7,951 nt of DNA from NCBI GenBank assembly GCA_029256665.1, contig JAQSXN010000155.1:1-7951 (forward strand), written 5' to 3'. The notes beneath the pieces are model-generated. The model did not search any database and was not told the origin of the DNA. It was given only the letters and a program-made list of their open reading frames with translations. Position numbers and translations under genes: made by a program. Source of the DNA: Paenibacillus sp. (GTDB lineage Bacteria > Bacillota > Bacilli > Paenibacillales > Paenibacillaceae). Below, in pieces: positions 1 to 5,820 of this stretch; within the stretch, counting starts at the first letter, position 1, and each line of letters begins with the position of its first letter.

Positions 1-916
1 GATTGATCGGCGTAATCGGATTAATCTCGAAGCCGAACGTGCCGTCGGCTTGGTCCCGCTCGAGACCGCTTACCTGGAACCACTCTTCCAAGAAGGCGTA
101 GCCCTCTTCCATCTTCGTCCGGTCGCCTTGAACGCGTAACCGAGCATAAGACCTCGAAGGAATCGTCAGTCTCTCGATACCGTCCGGAAGTCCCTCGAAG
201 GAGTCGACGAAGACGCCGGTCCACAGCCGCTCGACACCGGATGCCCACTGCCACTCGGGAATGAGGACGACGCCCTCCTTCGCTTCGCCGAACCTTGGGT
301 CCTGACCGGCCAGCGCCTTCAGCGCGGCCCAAGCTTCCCTCGTGCCGTAGCCGTTGCAAGGGGACGCGATGACCGCCGCCTTCAGGTCCGGCAGGGTAAC
401 GCGTTCAACGCGTTCGCGATGACCGACGGCCGGAACGAGCGGAAGATAAATATCCACGACCGCGTTTTCCGGGTCCGTCACAGGCAATGGATAATGCTCG
501 AAGTCGCCGCAAACGTTCGGGTCGATATCGTAACCCGACTGCGGTAGCCACTTGTCATAGATATGTCGGTACAATCGCCCCATAGCGGCGAGCGGACCCT
601 CGTGTCGGAAAACCGCATAAGTCGCCGCCGGCACTTTCTTGCCGGACATCCCTTCGGGAATGTCGGCCAAGCTCGTAACCTCTTTGCCGGCCATATAATA
701 GAACTTCGGCATGTCTCCCGTGCCCGTGCCTAGGACGAAATCGCGGGAATAATCCTCATAGCCGTAAGTACCGGCTGAATGGACGACGTTCGGAATCTCG
801 TCGGAGCGGCTCATGAAGGCATCCCATGCCTCGTGAATCGACGCCGCACCGTCATACGTATATTTTTCGAATCCGACTAAGGAAAAGGCTTCCTTCCTGA
901 CGATTGTCGGCTTCAT
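1..916 (-). CDS. Tandem GyrI-like effector-binding domain protein (3' end cut by window edge)
   Basis: Reading the minus strand from the ATG at 916-914 gives 305 uninterrupted codons to the window edge. Residues about 4-162 form one GyrI-like (AraC-type effector-binding) domain: the start IVRKEAFSLVGFEKYTYDG, a central VFRHEGPL, then IYDKWLPQSGYD, FEHYP and a closing VDIYLPL strand, all usual for this fold. Residues about 174-305 look like a second, more diverged copy (REAWAALKAL, GVFVDSFEGLPDGIERL, SYARLRVQGD, GTFGFEINP). GyrI-like domains bind small hydrophobic or cationic ligands; no DNA-binding domain is visible, so it is a stand-alone binding protein rather than a classical activator. 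GTFGFEINP usually lies near the end of the domain, so probably few residues are missing. The start overlaps the stop of the upstream gene (ATGA), implying translational coupling. Ligand unknown. Confidence 0.85.
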   Translation of the reverse strand, partial: MKPTIVRKEAFSLVGFEKYTYDGAASIHEAWDAFMSRSDEIPNVVHSAGTYGYEDYSRDFVLGTGTGDMPKFYYMAGKEVTSLADIPEGMSGKKVPAATYAVFRHEGPLAAMGRLYRHIYDKWLPQSGYDIDPNVCGDFEHYPLPVTDPENAVVDIYLPLVPAVGHRERVERVTLPDLKAAVIASPCNGYGTREAWAALKALAGQDPRFGEAKEGVVLIPEWQWASGVERLWTGVFVDSFEGLPDGIERLTIPSRSYARLRVQGDRTKMEEGYAFLEEWFQVSGLERDQADGTFGFEINPITPIN

Positions 917-2214
917 TCCCCTTCCCTCCCGTTCAGCCCGCACACCATGATCAGATTATCGTCCGGATCCCGCAAGATGAAGAAAGAAACGTCTTCTGCT
1001 AATTCCGTTCCGGAATGGAATTGGAAGCCCTGCTTGCGGGCGTACAGCTCGGCGGCTGCCAGGTCGGCCGTATCGAAGAAGAAGCGGATCTGGTAATCCT
1101 CCCCTTTGTCGAAACGATTGCTGTCCAGCAGCAGACTTGCCCCGCGTTCGACCGGAATCGTAAAGATGGATTCGATTGGGAGGGAATCGTCGAATGGAAC
1201 CCCCAGCAAGGACGAGTACCATCCGGCCATCGCCCGCCTGTCCTTCACGTCGACAAAAACGGCCCCGATACGCGGCAGTATGGGACTGGATGATGCCGGC
1301 GCGGAAACCTCAGCGTTGTCAAGCGTCCAACAAGCCATCAGCGCGTTGCTTTCCAAGTCGCCGAACGTGAAATAGGCCATTCCCGGATGATGCTCGGCAG
1401 AGTCCATGTACATGCGGGAAGTCATTGCCGAAACATATTCATAAGCCTCATCGATCCCTCCTCTGACGGAGAATGCGAACAACGGCTTCCGCTCTTCGCT
1501 CCATTCGGGATTCCTTCGATTCATTTCGTTGTTATCTAGAATGAGCCCCGTCCCGGGCAAATCGAACCAGTATACGGGACCTCCGTTCAAACGTTCCTCC
1601 ATGACGGGCAGCCCGAGAAGCCGGCTATACCATTCAGCAGAGCGGCGAAGATCGGTGACGTGTACGAAAACGCTGGAGATGAAGTTCCTGACCGGCGCTT
1701 CCTGGCTGGGCCTGATGGGCAACCATAGTTCCATCACCGATTCCGGATCGAAATTCCCCAGGTATCGCTCGTCGTAATACTCGAATTCCGCTCCGCCGGC
1801 CGGCTCGTACCCGGATGCAGGCAGCCACTGTCCGTGCAAATACCGGTACGCTTCTCCGATTTCGTCGATTGTCCCTTTGCGCGTGAGCACAACATAAGTT
1901 CCTCCCGGAATCGATTTCGAGGTCATTCCGTCCGGGACGTCCTCGATGTGCGACACGCCTACAGAAGCCAAATAATCAAACGGTTTGCCAATCCCTTCGC
2001 AGTTATCGAACAAGCTTAAGCCGTAAGCTCCCCCGACGACTTGGCCAATCTCGGGCACGCGCTCATTGAATCGATGCCACAGCTTGCCGATTTCATTATC
2101 GGATGGTTTCGCTTGTTCCCCCGGATCAAATCTGATCATCTCCCCAATGACGTGGAACGAATCTCTCCATACGACGTTAGTCTCGAACATCTTCGCTTCC
2201 TTCAAATTGCTCAT
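913..2214 (-). CDS. GyrI-like effector-binding domain fused to two VOC/glyoxalase-like domains
   Basis: The protein has 433 residues in three parts. Residues about 10-170 are a GyrI-like effector-binding domain (SFHVIGEMIRF, GGTYVVLTRKGT, YRYLHGQWLPASGYEP, FEYYDERY, closing VMELWLPI). Residues about 177-300 are a first vicinal-oxygen-chelate (VOC) domain (SSVFVHVTDLRRSAEWYSRL, LLGLPV, then YFTFGDLESNALMACW). Residues about 313-427 are a second (GAVFVDVKDRRAMAGWYSSL, LLGVPF, then FFILRDPDDNLIMVCG, a close match to the usual closing FxDPdGN motif). The first-strand metal-ligand position is H185 in VOC1 and D322 in VOC2, so metal binding and catalysis are uncertain. VOC proteins include glyoxalases, dioxygenases and drug-binding resistance proteins. 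The ATG at 2214 is chosen because AGGAGG lies 10 bases upstream; Met9 is less well placed. It overlaps the next GyrI-like gene by ATGA. Function unknown. Confidence 0.88.
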   Translation of the reverse strand: MSNLKEAKMFETNVVWRDSFHVIGEMIRFDPGEQAKPSDNEIGKLWHRFNERVPEIGQVVGGAYGLSLFDNCEGIGKPFDYLASVGVSHIEDVPDGMTSKSIPGGTYVVLTRKGTIDEIGEAYRYLHGQWLPASGYEPAGGAEFEYYDERYLGNFDPESVMELWLPIRPSQEAPVRNFISSVFVHVTDLRRSAEWYSRLLGLPVMEERLNGGPVYWFDLPGTGLILDNNEMNRRNPEWSEERKPLFAFSVRGGIDEAYEYVSAMTSRMYMDSAEHHPGMAYFTFGDLESNALMACWTLDNAEVSAPASSSPILPRIGAVFVDVKDRRAMAGWYSSLLGVPFDDSLPIESIFTIPVERGASLLLDSNRFDKGEDYQIRFFFDTADLAAAELYARKQGFQFHSGTELAEDVSFFILRDPDDNLIMVCGLNGREGE

Positions 2215-2224
2215 ATTTGGATGG

Positions 2225-2230
2225 CCTCCT
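2225..2230 (-). promoter_or_regulatory. Ribosome binding site of the GyrI-VOC-VOC gene
   Basis: Minus-strand AGGAGG lies 10 bases before the ATG at 2214. It supports this start over the internal Met9 codon. Confidence 0.8.
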
Positions 2231-2238
2231 TTTTACAT

Positions 2239-2254
2239 GCGAATATGTATTCGC
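2239..2254. promoter_or_regulatory. 16-bp palindrome before the GyrI-VOC-VOC gene, candidate operator
   Basis: GCGAATA-TG-TATTCGC is a perfect inverted repeat with 7-bp arms and a 2-bp spacer. It lies in the leader of the GyrI-VOC-VOC gene, eight bases upstream of the AGGAGG ribosome binding site. The position fits a repressor site or a short RNA hairpin near the ribosome binding site. There is no T-run after it, so it is not a terminator. The binding factor cannot be named from sequence, and I found no convincing -35/-10 pair around it. Confidence 0.45.
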
Positions 2255-2333
2255 CTTCTTACAGAAAAATCCTTTATTTACAATCGTGAATTTTGGATAA
2301 AATCACTTTTTTCGATTGCGCTGCCAAGCGCAC

Positions 2334-2376
2334 AAAAAAGGATGCGATCGCTCGAAAGCGTATCGCATCCTTTTTT
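2334..2376 (-). terminator. Rho-independent terminator after folE
   Basis: The arms 2334-2348 (AAAAAAGGATGCGAT) and 2362-2376 are perfectly complementary. They continue inward, past one bulged base at 2361, with CGCT/AGCG closed by a tetraloop that reads TTCG on the minus strand. The minus-strand arm ends in six T. It begins seven bases downstream of the folE stop and separates folE from the GyrI-like/VOC genes. The A-tract on the other side could also let it work on the plus strand, but no plus-strand gene is nearby. Confidence 0.9.
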
Positions 2377-2382
2377 GAAAAA

Positions 2383-2976
2383 TTATTGCTTGAGCAGTGC
2401 CAGAAATTCCGTACGAAGCGGCGGGCTTGAGCGGAATTCGCCTCTTACTGCCGAGGTTACCGTCTTGCTTCCCGGCTTCTTGACGCCTCTAGCACACATG
2501 CACAAGTGCTCGCCTTCGACGACGACCATGACGCCATGCGGAGACAACTCCTGCTCCAGAATATCGGCGATCTGAGTCGTAATGCGTTCTTGAACCTGCA
2601 GCTTTCGCGTAATCGCCTCGACGAGACGCGCCAGCTTGCTCAGTCCGGCAATCTTTCCGCTCGGAATGTAACCGATATGCGCCTTGCCGAAGAATGGCGC
2701 CATATGATGCTCGCATTGGCTGTAATACACGATATCCCTGACGATGACAAGCTCCTCGTGCTGCTCGTCGAACGTCACGCCAAGCACTTCGCGCGGATCT
2801 ACCTCATAACCGGCAAATATCTCCTCGTACATCCGCGTAACGCGGGCAGGCGTCTCTAGAAGTCCTTCCCGTTCGACATCCTCGCCGAGCAGCTTTAGAA
2901 TTTCCCTCACGTGATGTTCGATTTGCTCCCGGTTACTTGCTACATTCGAATTGACGTAATCCTTCCGTCCCGCCAT
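2383..2976 (-). CDS. folE: GTP cyclohydrolase I (EC 3.5.4.16)
   Basis: FolE converts GTP to 7,8-dihydroneopterin triphosphate in the cytoplasm, the first step of folate synthesis and also the source of the queuosine precursor. The 197-residue product has the usual length. Early motifs include GLLETPARVTRMYEEIF (residues 38-54). The zinc ligands are visible as C88 and H91 in CEHHMAPF and C159 in EHLCMCARGVKKPGS; H90 and H157 match the catalytic histidines (E. coli C110, H112, H113, H179 and C181, all offset by 22). The C-terminal TVTSAVRGEF block is present. An AAGGGG motif lies about 9 bases before the ATG. It follows yneF by 32 bases with no terminator between, so the two probably share a transcript that ends at 2334-2376. 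Homohexameric or decameric assembly is family knowledge. Confidence 0.97.
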   Translation of the reverse strand: MAGRKDYVNSNVASNREQIEHHVREILKLLGEDVEREGLLETPARVTRMYEEIFAGYEVDPREVLGVTFDEQHEELVIVRDIVYYSQCEHHMAPFFGKAHIGYIPSGKIAGLSKLARLVEAITRKLQVQERITTQIADILEQELSPHGVMVVVEGEHLCMCARGVKKPGSKTVTSAVRGEFRSSPPLRTEFLALLKQ

Positions 2977-3008
2977 TCGTTACCGCCCCTTCCGGTTCCT
3001 GCTTGCCT

Positions 3009-3230
3009 TTATCTCTTAGGCATCTTTTGGTTTTTCATCATATTTTGCGCGCGTGACATTTGTTGTTTGTTGAGATTGTATCCCATCTGCTTAGCCATCT
3101 TCTGAATCATCTCGGGATCGTTCTGCATCCGCTCGATTTGTCTACGAAGATAAAAAACTCCGATGAGAAAACCGCCGACAAGTCCGACGATCAAAGTCAC
3201 AATAGGAATTACGATACTATACCATTCCAT
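3009..3230 (-). CDS. yneF: YneF-family (UPF0154) small membrane protein
   Basis: The 73-residue product starts MEWYSIVIPIVTLIVGLVGG, a single N-terminal transmembrane helix (residues about 4-26) followed by FYLRRQIERMQNDPEMIQKM and AKQMGYNLNKQQMSRA, ending in a Met- and Lys-rich tail. This matches the UPF0154/YneF layout: a short N-terminal anchor, a double basic residue, a block around NxPxxxxxMxxxMGxxxxxxQ, and about 72 residues in all. Biochemical function is unknown. The frame stays open upstream to 3317, but the ATG at 3230 is chosen because it has AGGTGG five bases ahead and because the extra 29 residues are not YneF-like and would cover the promoter. It is probably transcribed together with folE. 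Confidence 0.9.
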   Translation of the reverse strand: MEWYSIVIPIVTLIVGLVGGFLIGVFYLRRQIERMQNDPEMIQKMAKQMGYNLNKQQMSRAQNMMKNQKMPKR

Positions 3231-3235
3231 GCCAA

Positions 3236-3241
3236 CCACCT
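3236..3241 (-). promoter_or_regulatory. Ribosome binding site deciding the yneF start
   Basis: Minus-strand AGGTGG lies five bases before the ATG at 3230. It supports the 73-residue YneF over the longer open frame. Confidence 0.7.
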
Positions 3242-3288
3242 GCACCTTTCCATCATCATGTATCCATTTACTAACCTGACATCCCTGT

Positions 3289-3317
3289 ATCATAGCATGT
3301 CCATGCTGGCTTCGCAA
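3289..3317 (-). promoter_or_regulatory. SigA-type extended -10 promoter for yneF-folE
   Basis: On the minus strand TTGCGA (3317-3312) is followed after 17 bases by TATGAT (3294-3289), which is preceded by TG plus one base, an extended -10. The start point would be near 3282, leaving a leader of about 50 bases before yneF. The spacer between the two boxes carries a perfect short palindrome (3294-3307). Confidence 0.65.
3294..3307. promoter_or_regulatory. 14-bp palindrome inside the yneF-folE promoter spacer
   Basis: AGCATG-TC-CATGCT is a perfect inverted repeat that almost fills the region between the -35 and -10 boxes, touching the -10 hexamer. This is a classic place for a repressor site. 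It could be chance, since it is short and partly made of the extended -10 bases. Confidence 0.35.
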
Positions 3318-3341
3318 CGAATTACCAGAGGGAACATTCGA

Positions 3342-4502
3342 CTAATCGTTTCCAGTTGAAAGTTGCTCCAGCAAGGCGCTTATCGCATTTCTTATGGCCG
3401 TATTTGCTTCTTCGTTCTCCTCGGATTGCGATGCCCGTTTCAGCGCTTCCAAGGCCAGATCGCCGCCGATCCGGCCAAGCGACCAAGCCGCAGTTCCTCT
3501 AAGCACCGGTCTGGGATCTTCCGTCAAAACGCGTATGAGATCCGGCACGGCGCTGGCTTCTTTAAAATTGCCCAGCGCGATAACGGCGTTGCGCTGAATC
3601 GGCTTGCGCCCTCTCCAGGCCGAGGAGGTATGCCCGTAACGGGACTTAAACTCCTTGTTTCCCATATCAAGCAGGGGAACGAGAAGCGGCTTCGCAAGCT
3701 CCGGATCGGGCTCGAACTCCGGCTGATGCGTCCAATTTTTGCCGCGATTCTCGGGACATACGATCTGGCAAGTATCGCAGCCATACAATCGATTGCCGAT
3801 TTTGCGCATCAATTCGTCCGATACCATGCCTTTGGTCTGCGTCACGAACGAGATGCAGCGCTGGGCGTTTAGCTGGCCCGGCGCCACGATCGCGCCCGTA
3901 GGACAAGCATCGATGCACTTCGTGCACGTGCCGCAGCCATCCGTGACCGGCTCGTCCGGCGGCAAAGGGAGATTGGTGATCATCTCGCCGAGGTACATCC
4001 AGGATCCAAGCGACGGCGATATAATGGAGCAGTTTTTGGCGCTCCAGCCGATGCCTGCCCGCTCCGCTACCGCCCTGTCCGATAACTCTCCGGTATCGAC
4101 CATGCTCTCGGCCCGCAGATCCGGCATTCTATCGCGCAGCCAGGCCTCCAGCCTCGAGAGTCGGTCGCGCAGCACCTTATGGTAATCCTCGCCCCAGGCG
4201 GAACGGGACATGATCCCTCGCCTCGCTCCGGGCTCCGACTTCGGAGGATCGTTAAGTTTGGAGGGATAAGCGACGGCGATGGCTATGATGCTTTGGGGCT
4301 TGTCGAACAAAAGCGACGGATTCGTCCGCCGCTCCAGGTCCGGTTCTTCGAAACCCGACTCGTATCCCAGCTCGCGGTGACGAACCAGCCTTTGCTTAAG
4401 CGTAACGAACGGATCGGGAGATGCGACGCCAATCGCGTCGATGCCGAGGCTCCGCGCCGCTTCCTTCATCTCTTCTTTAAGGGTTTGCCACATGTCCGTC
4501 AT
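3342..4502 (-). CDS. queG: Epoxyqueuosine reductase QueG
   Basis: QueG reduces epoxyqueuosine to queuosine in the wobble position of GUN tRNAs, using a cobalamin cofactor and two 4Fe-4S clusters. The 386-residue product shows the N-terminal reductase region, the active-site block MVDTGELSDRAVAERAGIGW (residues 134-153, with D136 the likely acid), eight cluster cysteines (C190, C193, C196, C200, C216, C242, C245, C249, in CGTCTKCIDACP and CDTCQIVCPEN), and a C-terminal HEAT-repeat region (about 300-375) for tRNA binding. It starts three bases after the rnhA stop, so the two are co-transcribed. The start is uncertain: AGGCG abuts the ATG at 4502, whereas it is nine bases from the ATG at 4493, which would remove three residues. 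No terminator is visible after it. Confidence 0.96.
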   Translation of the reverse strand: MTDMWQTLKEEMKEAARSLGIDAIGVASPDPFVTLKQRLVRHRELGYESGFEEPDLERRTNPSLLFDKPQSIIAIAVAYPSKLNDPPKSEPGARRGIMSRSAWGEDYHKVLRDRLSRLEAWLRDRMPDLRAESMVDTGELSDRAVAERAGIGWSAKNCSIISPSLGSWMYLGEMITNLPLPPDEPVTDGCGTCTKCIDACPTGAIVAPGQLNAQRCISFVTQTKGMVSDELMRKIGNRLYGCDTCQIVCPENRGKNWTHQPEFEPDPELAKPLLVPLLDMGNKEFKSRYGHTSSAWRGRKPIQRNAVIALGNFKEASAVPDLIRVLTEDPRPVLRGTAAWSLGRIGGDLALEALKRASQSEENEEANTAIRNAISALLEQLSTGND

Positions 4503-4505
4503 CGC

Positions 4506-4940
4506 CTATAACCGTTTGATGGCTTCTCGCGCCAGCTCGTCGCAGCGATTGTTCCATTCGTTGTCGCTGTGGCCTTTTACCTTTACGTATTCCACCTTGT
4601 GCTTGCCCATAAGCGCCCAGAGCTGCTTCCACAAATCCTGGTTCTCGACGGGATCTTTTTTGCTGTTTTTCCATCCGTTGCGCAGCCATCCATGAATCCA
4701 GCCCTTCTGGAAGCAGTTGACGACATAAGCGGAATCGCTGTATACCTTGACCGTGCACGGCTCTTTGAGGAGGTTCAACCCTTCGATGACGGCCTGAATT
4801 TCCATTCGGTTATTGGTCGTGTCCTTTTCCCCGCCGGAAATTTCCTTCTTATGCGCTCCGTAGAACAAAACGGCGCCCCAGCCTCCAGGACCGGGATTGC
4901 CCGAGCATGCGCCGTCCGTGTAGATCATGACATCCTTCAT
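4506..4940 (-). CDS. rnhA: Ribonuclease HI
   Basis: RNase HI cuts the RNA strand of RNA-DNA hybrids, removing R-loops and primer remnants. The 144-residue product has all the E. coli-type active residues: D9 in YTDGACSGNPGPGGWG, E47 in TTNNRMEIQAV, D69 in YSDSAYVVN, H124 in VKGHSDNEWNNRCDELA and D134. The KGWIHGWLRNGWK segment (79-91) is the basic protrusion that holds the hybrid. The ATG at 4940 is chosen because GAGGTG lies six bases ahead and the protein then begins like other family members; an upstream TTG at 4964 would add eight residues but lacks support. Its leader directly abuts the truncated signal peptidase remnant, and its stop is three bases from queG. Confidence 0.97.
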   Translation of the reverse strand: MKDVMIYTDGACSGNPGPGGWGAVLFYGAHKKEISGGEKDTTNNRMEIQAVIEGLNLLKEPCTVKVYSDSAYVVNCFQKGWIHGWLRNGWKNSKKDPVENQDLWKQLWALMGKHKVEYVKVKGHSDNEWNNRCDELAREAIKRL

Positions 4941-4946
4941 TAGTAT

Positions 4947-4952
4947 CACCTC
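4947..4952 (-). promoter_or_regulatory. Ribosome binding site deciding the rnhA start
   Basis: Minus-strand GAGGTG lies six bases before the ATG at 4940. The alternative TTG at 4964 lies upstream of this site. Confidence 0.8.
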
Positions 4953-4962
4953 GTGTTCCTTC

Positions 4963-5108
4963 AATATAGTGACGCTGCTTGAGCGTGGGCTCCATCGACA
5001 GCCCTTCGACCGTGGATAAATGAAATACTAGGTAATGTAGGATATAGAAAAGGCCTATTGCTATAACGATTGTTTTAGCCAATCTTTTATTTCCTTGGCG
5101 ATCATCAT
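4963..5108 (-). pseudogene. Truncated, frameshifted signal peptidase I remnant
   Basis: The ATG at 5108 overlaps the ntdP stop (ATGA). Its frame gives MMIAKEIKDWLK and stops at 5061-5063 after 15 codons. Moving one frame at the run of four A gives a continuous membrane helix (TIVIAIGLFYILHYLVF) followed by STVEGLSMEPTL. Together these match the start of Bacillus type I signal peptidases: a short cytoplasmic KxIxxWxK segment, one membrane helix and the catalytic-serine box SMxPTL. Restoring one A would join the frames. Similarity ends at about residue 46, after KQRHYI; the box with the catalytic lysine and the rest of the protease (over 100 residues) are absent, and the rnhA leader follows at once. 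The second frame runs into rnhA to 4849 with no meaningful sequence. I infer a dead gene. A sequencing error could explain the frameshift but not the truncation. Confidence 0.78.
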
Positions 5109-5662
5109 TCTTCCGAATCTCCGAACAACGACAGCCAATCCTCGAAATAACGCATGACGACTTCGTCCCGGAACGGCGTCTGCTTATGCTCGATTCGCGA
5201 TAACAAAGCGTTTAATCCTTGCCTTACTTTATCCTCCACCTGGCGAGGGTAATGATACAAGAGCTTATGCCTCTCGTATTCGTCTTGATCGACGATATAC
5301 CTGCTCCCGTCCGCCGTTCGGATCACGTCCAGATCGTAATCGATGTAAGTCAGCACGCCGCCTTGCAAATAGGGAGGAGAAGCCACGTTGCAATAGTAAC
5401 GCACACCGTTTGCTTCCAACAACGCTACGACGTTAAACCATTCGCCGGGAATAAAAAAAGACACGGCCGGCACCCTGCTGATCCACTGCTTACCATCCGA
5501 TTCCTGGATTGGCGTCTGCCGATTGATGAGTACGATCATCGACTCGTCGCGATGCTCGCTGGCCAGCCGATCCTCCGGGACAAGCCAATTCTGCTGCCAC
5601 AGCCGGTGGATATGACCATTGTGCTTAAAGCTCTTGATTACGCATTGTTCATATATGTCCAT
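5105..5662 (-). CDS. ntdP: Nucleoside tri-/diphosphate phosphatase, DUF402 (NtdP/YgaC family)
   Basis: This 185-residue protein matches the UPF0374/NtdP family, metal-dependent hydrolases of nucleoside tri- and diphosphates (characterised in Staphylococcus). Visible motifs are SFKHNGHIHRLW (with R20, the likely proton donor), ESDGKQWISRVPAVSFF, WFNVVALLE, YYCNVASPPY, YIDYDLDV and IVDQDEYERH. The probable metal ligands N92, D108, D110, D112, D125 and E128 are all present with family spacing. The ATG at 5662 has AAGGAG nine bases upstream. The stop overlaps the start of the signal-peptidase remnant, and rnhA and queG follow on the same strand, so this is probably the first gene of that operon. 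A TATAGT hexamer at 5702-5707 could be its -10, but I find no good -35. Confidence 0.93.
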   Translation of the reverse strand: MDIYEQCVIKSFKHNGHIHRLWQQNWLVPEDRLASEHRDESMIVLINRQTPIQESDGKQWISRVPAVSFFIPGEWFNVVALLEANGVRYYCNVASPPYLQGGVLTYIDYDLDVIRTADGSRYIVDQDEYERHKLLYHYPRQVEDKVRQGLNALLSRIEHKQTPFRDEVVMRYFEDWLSLFGDSEE

Positions 5663-5740
5663 GCTGTCATGCTCCTTGCTGAAGGTATTCCTTCAAATAC
5701 GACTATAGAGGTGAACTCTCACTTACTTTGTAATAAGAAA

Positions 5741-5782
5741 AGCATATCCGAGCGCCAATTGCAACGGCGATGCAGATATGCT
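5741..5782 (-). terminator. Likely terminator after the GNAT gene
   Basis: The arms AGCATATC (5741-5748) and GATATGCT (5775-5782) are perfectly complementary, and CGCC/GGCG (5753-5756 with 5766-5769) can pair inside. On the minus strand the hairpin is followed by TTTTCTTATTA. It lies about 40 bases past the acetyltransferase stop and upstream of ntdP, so it probably separates the two. The internal loop between the stems makes it weaker than the folE terminator. Confidence 0.65.
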
Positions 5783-5820
5783 CCTAGCCTAATATCCTTG
5801 CGGATTGTTTCTCTATTTAT

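Noticed and set aside
21..359. Minus-strand open frame of 112 codons, very Arg-rich
   Set aside because: It lies in another frame of the real GyrI-like gene (1-916), which stays open to the edge and has recognisable domains; the Arg-rich composition is typical of a shadow frame.
2066..2575. Plus-strand open frame of 169 codons
   Set aside because: It runs antisense through the start of the fusion gene, the folE terminator and the folE 3' end with no domain or start signal.
3231..3317. Twenty-nine-residue extension of YneF
   Set aside because: It covers the predicted promoter and would displace the N-terminal membrane helix typical of the family; the inner ATG has its own ribosome binding site.
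3231..3341. PreQ1 or other riboswitch near queG/folE
   Set aside because: I could not find a convincing preQ1, THF or other aptamer fold in the short gaps before queG, yneF or folE.
4941..4964. TTG start giving a longer RNase HI
   Set aside because: The ATG at 4940 has a well-spaced GAGGTG, which lies inside the proposed extension.
4500..5110. Insertion sequence as cause of the signal-peptidase truncation
   Set aside because: No transposase fragment, terminal inverted repeat or target duplication is visible at the junction with the rnhA leader; a simple deletion fits better.
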